This document shows, in pieces, positions 33,481 to 47,061 of a stretch of DNA of 64,000 bases (position 1 is the stretch's first letter; each line of letters begins with the position of its first letter). The DNA comes from Umbilicaria muhlenbergii. Its lineage: Eukaryota > Ascomycota > Lecanoromycetes > Umbilicariales > Umbilicariaceae. Where the stretch lies: assembly GCA_000611775.1 (NCBI GenBank), contig KK106983.1, positions 3,096,808 through 3,160,807 on the forward strand, in the 5' to 3' direction. The notes beneath the pieces are model-generated. The model made no database searches, was not told where the DNA came from, and saw only the letters and a program-made list of their open reading frames with translations. A program made the position numbers and the translations under genes.

Positions 33481-34020
33481 CACTAGTAGTACAATCATCT
33501 CAGATACTGAGATGATTTCAAAATATTCTTAAGATAAAAAACAACTTAAATAGTTTAATTTTATCAATAAATTATTTTATGTAATACAACAGTTTTAAAA
33601 CAATAAGACTTATAACTGTATTAATTTAAAACTGCAAATAAATACTAATTTAAAATTTTTGTATATAATATTATTTTTAAGTCTAAAATCCTTCTTTGCA
33701 AATATTATCATATTTTAAATAAATAATTTCTTGATTTTTTGTTTTATAAATTTTTTTAATTTATTATAATTATATAATAGCTAATTTTAAGATCTAGAAT
33801 TACATAATATTCTTAAGATTAATTAATATAATAAATAAACTAAATTAAAATAATACTTAATATACAGTTTATTATAATATAATAACATATTAAACTTAAT
33901 ATTTTATAAGTGATTTAATATGATAAATGCCTAAAATGACTTCTCTCAACTTGTAAATTTCTGAAATAATTCTTAAAACTTCATAATTCTTCATTTGACC
34001 CTCAGCCTTCTATAAAAGTA
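33481..34020. other. Extremely AT-rich, TpA-rich block
   Basis: About 540 bases with very few G or C bases, many TA, AA and TT dinucleotides and no CpG. No coding frame or repeat pairing was recognised. Its composition differs from the TGA/TCA-rich transposon sequence that follows, suggesting older or differently targeted C-to-T decay, or a naturally AT-rich spacer. Confidence 0.6.
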
Positions 34021-37000
34021 CTTTTAAATTATGAGCATTTAATGTACAGAACTCATCAGGTGCTAGTTTAAAATAAAAAAAATTATATTTAACAACAACA
34101 CAACCTTGCAAAGGTAACTTTCATTAATGAATCAATTTTATGAGAAAGCTCAGTTAATAAATATCACTTCTGACACTTCTTGAAAGTGATTAAAGGAGTT
34201 AACATCATTGATGACATCTCATGAAAATGTGATTCAGTAATGAACACATTGTGAAGGCAGCTTCACTGAGGTGACTGCTTCATGAGATTTTCCTCAAGCA
34301 GGTTAACTTCAGAAGAGATATATTATGAGGTTAAAACATGTTTCACTTTCTTTTTTAACAATAATTCTCTACCTACTAGCAATATTATATTATTGTGAAT
34401 CATCAATTATAAGTTTAAGTCATTATTGTCACATAGCTTCATAATTCCTTAGTTAAGATATTACCTCATAATAGTATGCTTACAGTTTTATTATTTCAAT
34501 TCATTGTAAGAATGCTGTTCAGCAAGAATGATTAAAAACTCATGAGCTTTTTAATCAGCTTTTGTAATAATTTCATTAACTGCTTCTGAAACCTCACAAG
34601 CAACAATTCAAGATGATTTTATTATTTTTAACTCTCAGTCATGACACATCACTCCTATATTCTCTAAGGAGTTCATCATGATGAATATCAGAATTCAACT
34701 TGTGAAGATTCAACTCATGAGTGAGAAAGAATATACTAGGCAGACTGAGCTTAAAACTCATGAATAATTTATATTAAATTCATCTTCAGCTCTGAAATGC
34801 ACCTGTTATGAAAAGTGAGTCAAAGATGAAGATCTTTACTGTATGAAGGACTATTCTCACTTTTAACAGTATGTACATTAAATTAAGCACCTTCTCATGA
34901 AGCTTCATCTTAAAGAGTTAAATCATTATCTGAACTATAAAATTGCAGAGTGATGAGTCACACATTATAAAGAAAAGAGCTTGAAAGATATCTGAGAAAG
35001 TCAGAAGAATTTTTTAAAGTCTTTTTTTAAAAAATCATGATAATCAGATGTACAATGCATGAATGAATTAAATAAATTATCACAAGTTAAGCAGTGAATC
35101 TGATGATGAGTATCTTCACAGGTTAGATGAACTTCTAATTTAAATAAAAAATGAGGTGAAGAATTATTATTAAATTCAGTTAATAATCTTTTTCAAGGGC
35201 TTGAATCATGTCATGAAGCAGAAGATTCATGAACACTCTGTGTTTTCAAACTCTCATGAAGATTTGATTACACTCATAAAGAAACTTCATCTCAGCATCA
35301 GGATTAGAACTCACTCATGAGTAATAATTATGAACAATGACTTCAGCAGAAGCACTTCTGCAAATGTTATGAAGTAAAAGAATTACAAACTTACAATATT
35401 CATCATTATTATATTGCATGATCTGAAACCTTCATGAGAAGTGTTCTTTGATGAAGACTGCAATTATTATGATAAGTGTAAACATAAAGAACTGAACTGT
35501 CTTAAGAAGAAGTTAAACAACATTATGAGCAAGACTCTGTCAATCAGTTCAATTAATGACAGTAATCATGTTATGACAGCCTCTGAAGCTACTGTGAAGA
35601 TCACTGTGAAGTCAAGATCTGAGAAGAGTGCATCATTTAAGATGAAGACATGATTATGACTTATAATACATCTTGCAAAAAGATCACTTTCAGCTGTTCT
35701 TGACAGTGCTAATGACCTCAATCTTCTTCACAAGAATATTGCAGAGGGCTTGTCTTCAGTCTTTAAAATGTTATTACTTCATCATGTTGAAGAAGATACC
35801 TTGCAGACTTATTTTATTTATCATGAAGTAATAAAGGTTCAGGACTCTTTTGAAGTCTGAAAATAAACTTATAAATCTTTTACCTCTGCTGACTTAAAGA
35901 TGTCAGTGATCTTAAAATTATCATGATTAAGATGAAATAATTCAAAGGTTGACTTCATCAATCTTACAGTACAGTGAAGGTCAGATGCAGAAGACTTTTT
36001 AATAATTTCATTATTAAAAAAAATCATCATAAAAGACCTCATAAGAAAACTCAGAGATCTTAAGATAAACTACATGATGCAGAGATTATAAGTGATAAAT
36101 TTTAATGAATTAAAAAACTTCATGAACTTGATTCCTGAAGCTTACAAGAGCCTTATAAAGGTCTTTTCAGAAACTTAAGTGAAAACTTTACCTCCTCATT
36201 GCAAAAAAGATCACTTAATTGATCTGTTGAAGAGGACAACATTATTTTTTAATCTTATGTATAATCTTTCTGTGAAGGAGTTGACTGTACTATAGAAGTA
36301 TTTAAATATCAACTTCATGAATGAATTTATTCAGCTGTTGTGATCTTCTGCAGGAGCATCAGTGCTTTTTATATTTAAAAATGATGAAGGCTTGCAGCTC
36401 TGCATGAATTATCAGAGGTTAAATATTATTACTTAAAAGAACTGATATCTTTTATCATTAATTAATGAGATCATGAATCATGTCTGTGACACTCAGATCT
36501 TTATGAAGATTGATGTTAAAAACATCTATTATCACATTTACATACATGAGGGTGATGAGTGAAAGACAGCATTTTATATCAGGTATGAGTTGTATGAATA
36601 TTTAATTATACTTTTTGAGCTTATCAATGCTTCTGCAAGTTTTCAGTCTTATATTCATGAAGTTCTTCATGAATATTTAAACATCTTCATGATTATATTC
36701 CTGAATGATATCCTGATTTACTCAATGAAAGAGAGTCAGCATGAACAGCATGTTCAGATTATCTTGAAAACTTTACTCACAGCAGAGTTGTTCACAAAGC
36801 TTTTTAAATATTTATTTAATGTGAAGCGTGTGCTCTTCCTGAGATATGTTATCACAGATACAGGAGTTGAAATGAAGATGAATCACATATTCATCATTAT
36901 CAACTGATCAGAGTCAGAAAGTGTACATGAAGTGTAAACATTTTTAAGCTTCATGAATTTTTACTGAAGGTTTATACAGAGCTTCTCATGTATTGCTGCA

Positions 37001-38638
37001 TCTCTCATGAAGATCATTAAAGGGTTTAATGCAAAATTAAATAAAAAGTTAATCTCATGAAGGGCAGACTTTCTGTCTTTGAAGATGCAGACTGCTTTTA
37101 AAATTCTTATGTAAACTTTCATTATCACTCTGTTCCTGCAGTATTTCAACATCACATTATCAATATGACTTGAAATGAATGCTTCAGGGTATGTGATCTC
37201 AGGCATTCTCTCACAAAAGCATCTTAATGAGTGAAAAGTTACAGCTTATTTCTCATGAAAGATGATACTCATGAAATGAAAGTATAAAACTCATGATGAA
37301 GAGCTACTCATGATAATTGAGAGTTTTTATTATTGACAGCACTATTTAAAAGGATTCACTCATTCAGTTGAGATGTTATCAGATCATTTGAACTTGTGAA
37401 GTTTTATAACTACTTATAAGCTCTCATGAAGACAGGTTCAATGAGTGTTGACTTTATTAATTTATGATTTTGTTATCATTTATTAAAAAGGAAATTTAAA
37501 TTTTATTAACAGCTCTTCATGAAGACCTGATCATCAACATGAAGTGAAACAAGAGAATTAAATTAAGAATGCTTTAATATTGCAACAGGTGCTGTTCCTG
37601 ACAGTAACTTTAATTTTAATTAAACTTAAAGATGATTTATTGACTCAGGAGGTACATCTTTATGAGGTATTAATTGCAGGTACAATGAGTTCTCAGCAGT
37701 GAAATCAACAAAAACAGGCCTTTGAGGCTGTTTTAAATAAAAATTTTATGAGAAGATTAATATTTCTCTCATTGAAATATTACCTGAATTCTTGCGGGTT
37801 GATCCTCTCATGAAGCATATGCTGAAACAGATCACTGCTCATGAAGTTAATTCAAGAATGTTAAGTTCTCACTCACTCTGATCATGAAGAAATGACCTTT
37901 TATACTTTAACTTAATACTTTATATACCTCATGCAGAGTCTTTATGATTGAGGATTATTAAGAAGCATCATGATGAGTCATTTGCAAGTCACCTCATAAC
38001 AGAGAAAATCTTTACTTTAATACATGCAAAGTACTACTGATTGAACATGCAGAAGTAAATTCAGAAATATTATAATTCTTATCTTGTCTGTCAGAGAGTC
38101 AGAGTCATTTGTGAAAGACAACTTGAATTATTACAACTCATATTTATCTTGAAGAGACTCTGAGAGATACTCACTTTAAACTTCATAATTAATCTTTCAG
38201 AGAGTCATGCTTATGAGAGTGTGTACAATGTCATATTAATGATGATGTGTAAATTCTCAAAAATGACACATTATATTTCAGTCAGAAAGGACTGAACTGC
38301 TGATTAACTCACAGAGACCTTTGTTAAAAAGATTATTAAATTACATGAAATCACTTAAGCTTTAATTTCAGATCATGAATTTGTTTTTACCTCATGACTC
38401 TGAGTCAACTTGATGTTCATGTTGAAAATTAACTGCTGATTGAGCACTGTCTTTCATTCACAAATTGATGAGCAGACTGAACAGCAGAATAACATGCTGA
38501 AATAATACTTATAAAATTATGTCAATTATCAACAGAACAATTGAGCCTCACTTTTAATATTAACTGAGTTTGTATACAACATGAGCTTACACTCTTCTAC
38601 TGAAAAGGCATCATTTAAGGTTGTTTATGACTTCATAC
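34021..38638 (+). mobile_element. Degraded Ty3/Gypsy element (family B, copy 1)
   Basis: Nearly full internal region of a Ty3/Gypsy retrotransposon, aligned along its length with 59226-64000. Similarity starts at GAGCATT followed by AATGTACAGAACTCATCAG. Gag fills about 34.1-35.65 kb and ends with a zinc-knuckle remnant (CNYYDKCKHKELNCLKKK, frame 35441-35653). A protease-like stretch follows, then RT (about 36.2-36.9 kb; clean frame 36590-36907 whose active-site box reads FLND), RNase H (about 37.0-37.46 kb) and integrase (about 37.8-38.63 kb). Stops are mostly TGA at expected Trp or Arg sites. The element is cut at 38638, where the LTR of family C begins, so its 3' end is missing. It cannot encode protein. 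Confidence 0.88.
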
Positions 38639-38926
38639 TGTTATGACTTAGCCAGGACAGTACTTAGAAGGATGCACTTGTGATGAACAGCTGATACTGA
38701 TCAAAGTGATCAAGATGAGTGAGGGCTTGAACACTTTGATCACCTCAATCAGGGTGATCAAGCTGTTCAGAGTGATTGAGGGTTCAATCATTATGATCAC
38801 CTCAATCACATGAGTCTCATAAAGTTTATATAATCACAGGTAGATTCATAATTAAAAGTTCATGCTCAACTCATGTATTAAAGGCAATCTGCTAATTTTA
38901 TCTTCTAAGTTTTATTCAACCGTGAT
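38639..38926 (+). repeat. 5' LTR of family C with internal duplication
   Basis: About 288 bases from TGTTATG to the CCGTGATA end. Two similar segments of about 35-40 bases begin at 38717 and 38770 and share GAG-G-TT-A and TGATCACCTCAATCA. Such U3 duplications are common in LTR promoters. The 3' end is estimated from the usual TG...CA rule and the switch to gag-leader sequence. Confidence 0.65.
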
Positions 38927-40108
38927 ATCAATAGTTCAGTGAATGACAGTACTACTTCAGTCACTATGACATCACTCATTACACTTTGAGCACCAACTTA
39001 TGAGATATCAGTCATGCAATGAACTGACTCATCAGTCTCATGACATTTAAATCCTCTGATAAAGAAGAATCAGTTGTTGAACACTTTTTTGACAAAGTAA
39101 TCTGAGTTAAGATCCTGTTATCAGATAAGTTTCTTGATGAAAGAAGATTGTTAAATCTGTTTCTCACTCAGCTTGACACATACTTGTGGTTCAACAAGTC
39201 TTTATTCATATCAGAATCAAAGAAGGTGTTGTTCATCTCTTCATTTTTAAAATTAAATGCTTTGAACTGATTTAAATCTATCCTTTGAGATTACTTTAAT
39301 AATAAAAGTGAAGATCAGAATGACCTGACTAACAAGATCTTTCATGAATTGAAAGAATTCAAGAAGCAGATAAGAATAATGTTCAGAACAATTAATGAAG
39401 AAAGAACAGCAAAGTGAGAAATTTACAACATTCAACAGAAAGAAGCAGCTGCTATGTATGCAGTAAACTTTCAGAGACTCACCTCACATATGAATTGAGA
39501 TGATATTGCTTTAACAGCGCAATATTATAAGAGATTAAAGAACATGATGAAAGATGAAATCTCAAGAGCTGAACACCTCATCATGCTCTCAGAAATGATT
39601 GAATGATCAATCATTATCAACAACTGAGCTTACAAATAAAGCTTAAAGAAGAGTCACAAGATTCTTGTATCATGAAGAGCTGAGAAAAACTGTGAGCATC
39701 AGTATAATAATCAATCTTACTGTGAACCTCAACCTATGAAAATCAATGCAGTCACTCAGGTAAATCAGTTTCAGTGAAAGAAAAAATTAAAGAAGAAAGA
39801 AAAGCCTCACAGAAACAATTGTTACAATTATAAAAAATTAAAATGTTTTACCTGAGACTGTTAAATCCCTGAAAAGATCATTCAATCAAGAAAGACATAC
39901 ACTGTCATATAAGAAGTAAAAAAGAAAGACAATTACAAAGTTATGTCTTGAACAGCATGTTATGATGATGACTGTCACACACATCAGAGTGATAAAGACG
40001 GCTCTGAATGATTTTCACATCAATCAAAGAAGACAAAAGAATATATCATGATCTCTCATCAGGATCAAGTCATGAGCTTAAAAAAGTAATAAAATTAATG
40101 AGAACAGC
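38639..40108 (+). mobile_element. Degraded Ty3/Gypsy element (family C): 5' LTR and gag
   Basis: The sequence starts TGTTATGACTTAGCC exactly where family B similarity stops, and reads as an LTR to about 38926 (CCGTGATA, probably a mutated TGACA end). Gag follows to about 40.1 kb. Broken frames show a capsid-like domain (SLFISESKKVLFISSF-type, NFQRLTSHMN, AQYYKRLKNMMKDE, HLIMLSEMI), then QPMKINAVTQVNQFQ and a zinc-knuckle remnant NNCYNYKKLKCFT. This is the retrotransposon gag layout of Ty3/Gypsy elements. The element is interrupted by the foldback element at about 40.1 kb, and I cannot identify its pol beyond that point. Confidence 0.8.
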
Positions 40109-40957
40109 ATTCACAACTTGACAGCTCACTCAAAAATAAGGTTTTAGTTAATAGTACTTTATGCGCTCAGAGCACTCTCTGAGCAGTAAATGAGCTCATA
40201 CAAATCTTACACTTTAAATAACTATTATCCCTTCATGAATAATAAAAAACTTTTTATTGAAAAGTTTTAAATCTCTTTATTCTGTACACTTTACAAACTA
40301 AAAATTTCTTTATAAGTTTTAATTTACAATAGTTATGAATTAAAAAACTTTTAACTAATTATAAATATATTAGCATATTGAATAACTATTGCGCTTTTAT
40401 ACTTATGATATAACTTTCAATTTATAAGTTGTAGAGAATAAGCTGTTTAAGAGTTTTCTAATACAAAGTTTCTTTTTATGTGTTATTGTTGTTGAGTTAT
40501 TCAAAAAGTCATTAAAAGTCTGTTTATTAATGTTGTAATTTTCGTCACTGAAAGTTTGAAATCAATGTAACTTTTAACAACAACAGTTATAAAAAAACTT
40601 TAAATTATAAAACTGTTTAATAGCTTCTTCTCTACAACTTATAAACTAAAAGTTATATCATAAGTATAAAAGCGCAATAGTTATTCAATATGCTAATATA
40701 CTTATAATTAGTTAAAAGTTTTTTAATTCATAACTATTACAAATTAAAACTTATGAAGAAATCTTTAATCTATAAAGTGTACAGAATAAAGAGATTAAAA
40801 ACTTTTCAATAAAAAGTTTCTTATTATTCATGAAGATATAATAGTTGTTTAAAGTGTAAGATTTATATGAGCTCATTTACTGCTCAGAGAGTGCTCTGAG
40901 CGCATAAAGTATTATTAACTAAAACCTTATTTTTGAGCAAGCTGTCAAGTTGCAGAT
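40109..40957. mobile_element. Foldback element with about 330-base inverted repeats
   Basis: The left arm (about 40109-40445) and right arm (about 40620-40957) are reverse complements with only scattered differences. Both carry the CAACTTGACAGCT terminus, CAAAAATAAGGTTTTAG, GCTCAGAGCACTCTCTGAGC and ATTGCGCTTTTATACTTATG. The roughly 175-base loop contains TTTCTTTTTATGTGTTATTG and has no gene. The element is probably non-autonomous (foldback or MULE/hAT-derived MITE type). It sits inside family C gag and is less mutated than its host: several CpG sites remain in both arms. No clear target duplication was found, and the pairing continues weakly into the flanks. Confidence 0.88.
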
Positions 40958-43900
40958 GCTGTTCATTATATAAACTCTCAGTCACAGACTTCTATCATAA
41001 CATGAATGAGATCTTGAAGGACTTGAGAGAGATTTATGAAGACTTAAATAAACCTCTTGCAACAGTTTTAAGCCTGTTTATGAAGTGAAATAACTAGCTG
41101 TAACATTAAAAAAGTACTACACACTCTTTTCAACCTCTGAAGGTGACAGAATATCAGCTGAGATAAACATGTGTATTAATGAAAAAAATTCTTCCTCAAC
41201 ATCATTAAATGTCTCAACTCACAGTCTATCAAGTGATTAGAAGGTTCTTAGAACACTTTAAATTCATTAATTAATTATTAACAATTAATTCTCAAGTTCT
41301 ATGAGAAGTAAGCAACAAATGATTAATAAATACTCTGTCATGATGATGAGTAATTGTGAGAAATCATCAAATGAAAAAGTTCTGTAATGCATAAGCACTC
41401 TTGAAGATTTATTTGTAAGCACAGACAACTGCAGTAGAGGCAGTTGAAAGAGCAAGATTCTGATTTAAATAATCTCAGCATCAAAAGTAAATGTCTGAAG
41501 CATTAAAGAAATTATGATTAAATTACATCAGATGAAGGGAGAGACTTCTTCTTAATTTAAAAAATTAACCTTAACTGAAGAACAGTCAGATGATCATGAG
41601 AGATTAAAAATAATAAACATCATGAAGGTGAACTCTTGAGGTGAGGTGACTCCTGAAAATTTACAATGATGAGTAACATATGATTCAGAGAACACCTATC
41701 ATTTAGTGTTGAAGACACTAAATCAGAGAGATTCATACAAGGCACAGATGCAGAATCTGAAAAAACAGAATAATCAGAAAAACTCTCAGATGAAGAAGTT
41801 AACAACTGAGAAACAAGAATTGAAACAAGATATGTTAAAGTTAATCTGATGATTTAACAACTCTGAAGCAGAGCGGCCAAGAGAAGGCATACTTAAATTA
41901 AACATGAGTGACACAATGAAGAAGCATTCAGTGAAGTTTTTAAATTCATTAATTCTGAATAATGATCTTAAGCTCATGTTTCAGGTATGAAATGATCAGA
42001 TGAAGAGCAAGTTGTGAATCAATGATGATTGATTTAATCAGTCAGATCAAGATGAGGCTGAACATGTTAAAGTGATTTACATCAAGACATGAGTTAATGA
42101 TAAGGCTGCTGAACATCTCTACTCATGACTGAAGGCTCAGTCAGGAAGAGAGATTTATGTTAAGAAGATTATTTAATGCTTGAAGAACATCTTTAAGAAT
42201 TCAGATCATCACTTGAAGGCATGAGAGCAGCTGAAGAAGCTTAAGATATCTTATTTAAAGAATTTCAACATGTTTCAGTCAGAGTTTTTATAATTAATGA
42301 ACTCAGCAAAGATGCTTGCAGATCAGTGAAAGAAAAAAGTTCATGATAAGTTATATAATTCACTTCAAGTTTAAATGAAAAGTTATGTCACTGATGAGGA
42401 CATGTCATTTAACGCTTACTGTAAAAAGACTTAACAATTCATGAGAGATCTTATCAAGGCAGATGAGAGGATCAAGGAATGAAAGAATTAATAAAAGTTA
42501 CAAAAAAAGCAGTCAGTTTTTAAATTTAAAAAGAAGACAATCATGATGATCACTGCTATTACATGAGAAGCAATCAAGTTAATGTTAACTGATGTAATAT
42601 ATTATATCTGCAATAAGAAAAAACACTTAGTGAGGGATTATCCTAATAAGTTAAAGAAGGCTGAGGCAAAAGCTGTAAACTCTGATTATTCAGATTCAGA
42701 AAATGAGTTACTCTAGATGAAGTCTTCACCCTAAAGTCAACAGAGGGAGCAAAGATAAGCAAGATGAGAATGTCAGATATTTTAAGAAAATCATCATTAA
42801 CTTGAGATTATCAACTTGCAGTTAATAATTTAATCATGAGGATAACAGCTCTGCTAGACATTGATGTTGCTGAGAAGACTTTCATTCACAAGAGGCACTT
42901 TAAATTTGTGGAAAAACACCTGCAGTTATACATCAGGACAGCACAGAGGTCAGTTTTTTTAACAGATTATAATAATTAAAATGCTGAGGTGATCTTCAAA
43001 GCATTTACAGCAAACTTAATGATCAACAGGAGATGAATCCTCACTCACTTCTTATTTTATAATATCAGCAGACATGATGTTCTGATCAGAAGAAAATAAT
43101 TTAAAAAGACCTGAATATTAATTAATTATTTCAATTGAAAGCTAATTTGGCCTGAGGAGGTTCAGTATCAGGCAAGCAGAAACTTAATAATGTTAAAGTG
43201 AAAGATTCAACTACTGAAACTCACACTGAAGCATTAAGCAGATGCTGAATGACATGATAATCTGCATGAGATAATCACACTGACTTAAATTCTCAGAAGG
43301 GTACAGGAAAACAGTCATTAATTTAAATCACAAAAGTTGAGAAAGTCAGTTCTGCAGTTATGAGCACAATCAAAGACATGAAGAGCTCAGCAGCAGGTCA
43401 ACATTAATGAGATAAAAAAACAACTGAATAAAGAAGAAGGTTCAATGAATCACATAAGTAATTCAATGAACAAAGATCAAGGTTCATTGAACATGAAGAA
43501 GTTAAAGAATCATAAATTTTCTTTTTATCAAGAAGTGAATATTGCACTTCTGAAAGCAGACAACTTCCTATGCAATGTCAAAAGAAAAGAGGTTGTTATT
43601 AACATCATTAACATTCATGAGGTCAATCACTTAATAGAGGACTGACAAGTCCTCAGCCTTTTATTATAAAATGAGATGAAGTTAAATTAAATCATAAAAG
43701 AGAAGCTACCTCCTCAGTATTAAGAGTTTGCAGAGGCTTTTAGCAAGAAAGTATTAAATCAGCTCTTTTTACATAAGGAAAAAGTGAATCATGATATCAT
43801 CTTGAAGGATGAAAACAATCTGACCTCAAGCCCTTTGTACAGTATGTCATTAAAACAGTTAAAGTTGATTAAAGCTTACCTGAAGGATCATTTGAAGAAG

Positions 43901-46900
43901 AGTTTCATAATCCTCAGTAATGCCTCTTACACCTCATCAGTTTTCTTTGCAAAGAAACTTAAAGAGGAGTGATGTTTTTATGTTGACTACTGAAAACTCA
44001 ACATAATCATCAAGAAGGATAAGTATTCATTGTCTTTAATTAAAAAAACTTTAGCATGACTGATTAAAGCAAAGGTTTTTATCAAGTTGAATGTTAAATA
44101 AGCATTCTACTGAATACAGATGAAGAAGTTAATTAAGGATTTAATCATCTTTTATACTAAATATGAGTTCTATAAATACAAGATCTTATCTTTCAATCTT
44201 TGCAACAATCTCACATCCTTTTAAAAGTACATCAATGATGTTTTGTTTAATTATCTGAATGATTTCTGCACAACTTATGTGAATGATATCTTGATACACT
44301 CAGAGAATTCATTGAAGCATGACACTCAAGTTAAAAAGGTGCTTCAACACCTTAAGAAAATAAGTTTACAAGCAGACATCAAGAAAAGTGAGTTTAATGT
44401 TCAATCAACAAAGTTCTTAAGTTTCATCATCAGCACTGAAGGCATTGTGATGAATTCAGAGAAGATAACTATCATTAAGAACTGATCAATATTGAAATCT
44501 GTTAAGAAGATTCAATTCTTTTTAAGATTCTGCAACTTTTACTGCAGCTCATTAGTGAAATGAGGTCAAGTTATACATTCATTAACAAAGCTGACAGTGA
44601 AAGGAGCTTGACACATCTTAAAAAAGCTTAAGATGCAAGTCTTTGAGAAAACAAAAAAGCTGATGTTATCAGATGCTGTTCAAGTTCATTACTTCTTTTA
44701 TGCAGAGATCAGGATGAAGACTGATGTCAGTGATGAAGTTGTTACAGAAGTACTTACTCAACTGCAGAAAAATGATAAGTGAAAACTTGCAATTTACTTC
44801 TTGAAGACAATGTCACCTGAGGAAATGCAATATGAGATTCATGACAAAGAAATGTTAACAGTGGTTAAAGCCCTTCAAGAATGACATGACATGTTATTAA
44901 ACTTACAGGCAGTCTCTTTTGTCATAATCACAGATCATCATGCCTTGAAATACTTTATCATCAAGTGATTGCTCAACTCACGGCAGGCTAGATGAGCTGA
45001 TATTGTGACAGATTACAACTTCAAGATTACTTATCACTCAGAAATAGTCAACATTATTGCTGATGCCTTGACAAGAAAACATGATGAGTTGATCACTCAG
45101 AAAGAAAAGAACATTGCTGTACATACTCAGTTGTTTTTAAACTCAGGCTGTGTGATAGCTTCAATGAAAGAAGACTTATCAAACAATGAGTGAAGTTTAA
45201 AGAAGCAAATCAAACTCACTGAAAATTCTTATCAATTGATGAATCAAATCCTTCAGGTTAATTGATCTCATGAATCATTAAGTCAATACTGTCAGATGAC
45301 AAGAAAGAAGAAATGAGATTAAAAGCTTTAAAACAGTCTTCTTACATGATTTAAAAAGCTCATGATGCCAGACGTGAACACTTTGTAAACTCATTTGATT
45401 AATGAGGCTCATTCAACATCAGTGATGACACACTCAGGCAAGATTAAGATGGCAAAGCTGTTATTAATTCAGTACTACTGATCAGGTCTGTCAAATGATT
45501 GTTCAACTTTTATTTTAAACTGTTGAACATGCTGTTGAATACATGTACTCTGAGACAAGACCTCAGGCTTACTTCACTTATTATTAATTAAAGATAAGTG
45601 CTGACAGCATGTCTCATTCAATTTCAAGATCTTTTCACTGAACAAGAAAGGCTTTGACAATATCTTCATGATTATAAATCACTTTGAGAAAAAAGCATTC
45701 TCACTACTCTGCAAGAAAACAGTTACAGCAGCTCAAGTTACTTAATTATATTATGAGTACATCTGAAGGATCTACAGAATATCTGAGATGACTACATCAG
45801 ATTAAGATCCTCAATTTATATCAGCATTCATGAATGAGCTTTGCAAGCTTGTAGAAGTAAAGTAAAAGCTCTCAACAACATATCACCTGCAGACTGATGA
45901 GAGTACTGAAGTACTGAATTAATATATTAATCAACAACTACATTTTTTTGTGAATCACTTTTAAAACAATTGATCAGACCTTCTGTCAATGATGAACTAT
46001 ACACAGGCAATTCTCCCTCATGAGTTCATAAGCATATCATCTTATGAGCTGAAACTAAAACAAATCTCATGTCTACACTTTTATTAAAAAGAGTGAATGC
46101 AATCCTTGAACACAGTGAGAGAATAATTCACATGTGAAGAGGCTCAGATCTTTATCATCAAAACACATGACACTGTAAAATGAGTAAAGAGCAGCCTGAA
46201 ACAGACTTAAAATAAGATGACAGATCAAGCAAATAAGCACTGAAGGAAATTAAACTTCTTTATTAAAGATTGAGTATATATTACTCAGAAAGGCTGAAGC
46301 ACAGAGAGGTTTAATTTAAAACTGAATCATCAAGCAGCAGGACCTTACTGCATACTCAGTATGAAAAAACACTCATATGTTGTGAATCTGTCAAAGCACA
46401 TGAAAATGAATAACATCTTTCATGCAGATCATTTAAAGAAGGCCTCAGATGATGCTCTTTTAAAACAGATTTAAAAACTTGACTCACTCACTGAAGTCAA
46501 CAGTCAGCTGAAGTACACAGTTGACAGAGTTTTTGCAAGTTGAGTTCACAACAATATCTTGCAATATCAGGTGACTTGAGAAGGCTATGACTTTAACTTA
46601 AAATGATATAATGCTGAGGGCTTTATTAACTCACCTCAGAAATTGAAAGACTTTCATGATGCTTATTCAGATGAGGCTGAACCACCACAGAGACTGCAAG
46701 TGTGATTGAATGTTTACAGAGATGACAAGGAGCTAAATTCTGTAAAAGAAGACAACTTAACAATTAAGAAAAAAGCAAAGAAGCAGTGAAGGAGGAAGAC
46801 TTAATTTAAAAAGTTAATATTTAAAAACTGAGGACAGTTCTTCTGTCTGAAGAGAAGTGATGTTATGACATGAGCTTCAAGCTCTGATGAATGTTAAACT

Positions 46901-47061
46901 GCTGAGTTAAATTAAGATTAGCGTGTTTTGGCATTTAGATATTTATGTCATGACTGCAGCCTTTGTATCAGCTTTTCTCCTTGTATTTTTCTAGATTTAA
47001 ATAACTCACCTCTTGCAACAGTTTTAGGCCTGCTTATGAAGTGAAATAGTTAACTGTAACA
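40958..47061 (+). mobile_element. Degraded Ty3/Gypsy chromovirus, near complete (family A, copy 2)
   Basis: The most complete retroelement here. The first bases up to about 41040 are of unclear origin. A 5' LTR remnant (about 41041-41105, ending CTGTAACA) is followed by gag (about 41.6-42.7 kb, ending in a zinc-knuckle remnant near 42.6 kb and an acidic NSDYSDSENE tail). Protease-like sequence lies at about 42.8-43.1 kb (ALLDIDV in place of the Asp-Thr-Gly type site), RT at about 43.75-44.56 kb (clean frame 44243-44485, YVND box), RNase H at about 44.6-45.1 kb, integrase at about 45.3-46.1 kb and the chromodomain-like tail at about 46.37-46.69 kb. A purine tract and the 3' LTR (46861-47061) close it. 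Same family as 1-3220. Many TGA stops; not functional. Confidence 0.9.
46861..47061 (+). repeat. 3' LTR of family A copy 2
   Basis: 201 bases from TGTTATGACA to CTGTAACA, directly after a purine tract (GAAGAGAAGTGA). It aligns with 3014-3220. Its last 60 or so bases match the 5' LTR remnant at 41041-41105. The bases after it (TTAAT) resemble those after the 5' LTR (TTAAA), so no target duplication can be read. Confidence 0.8.
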
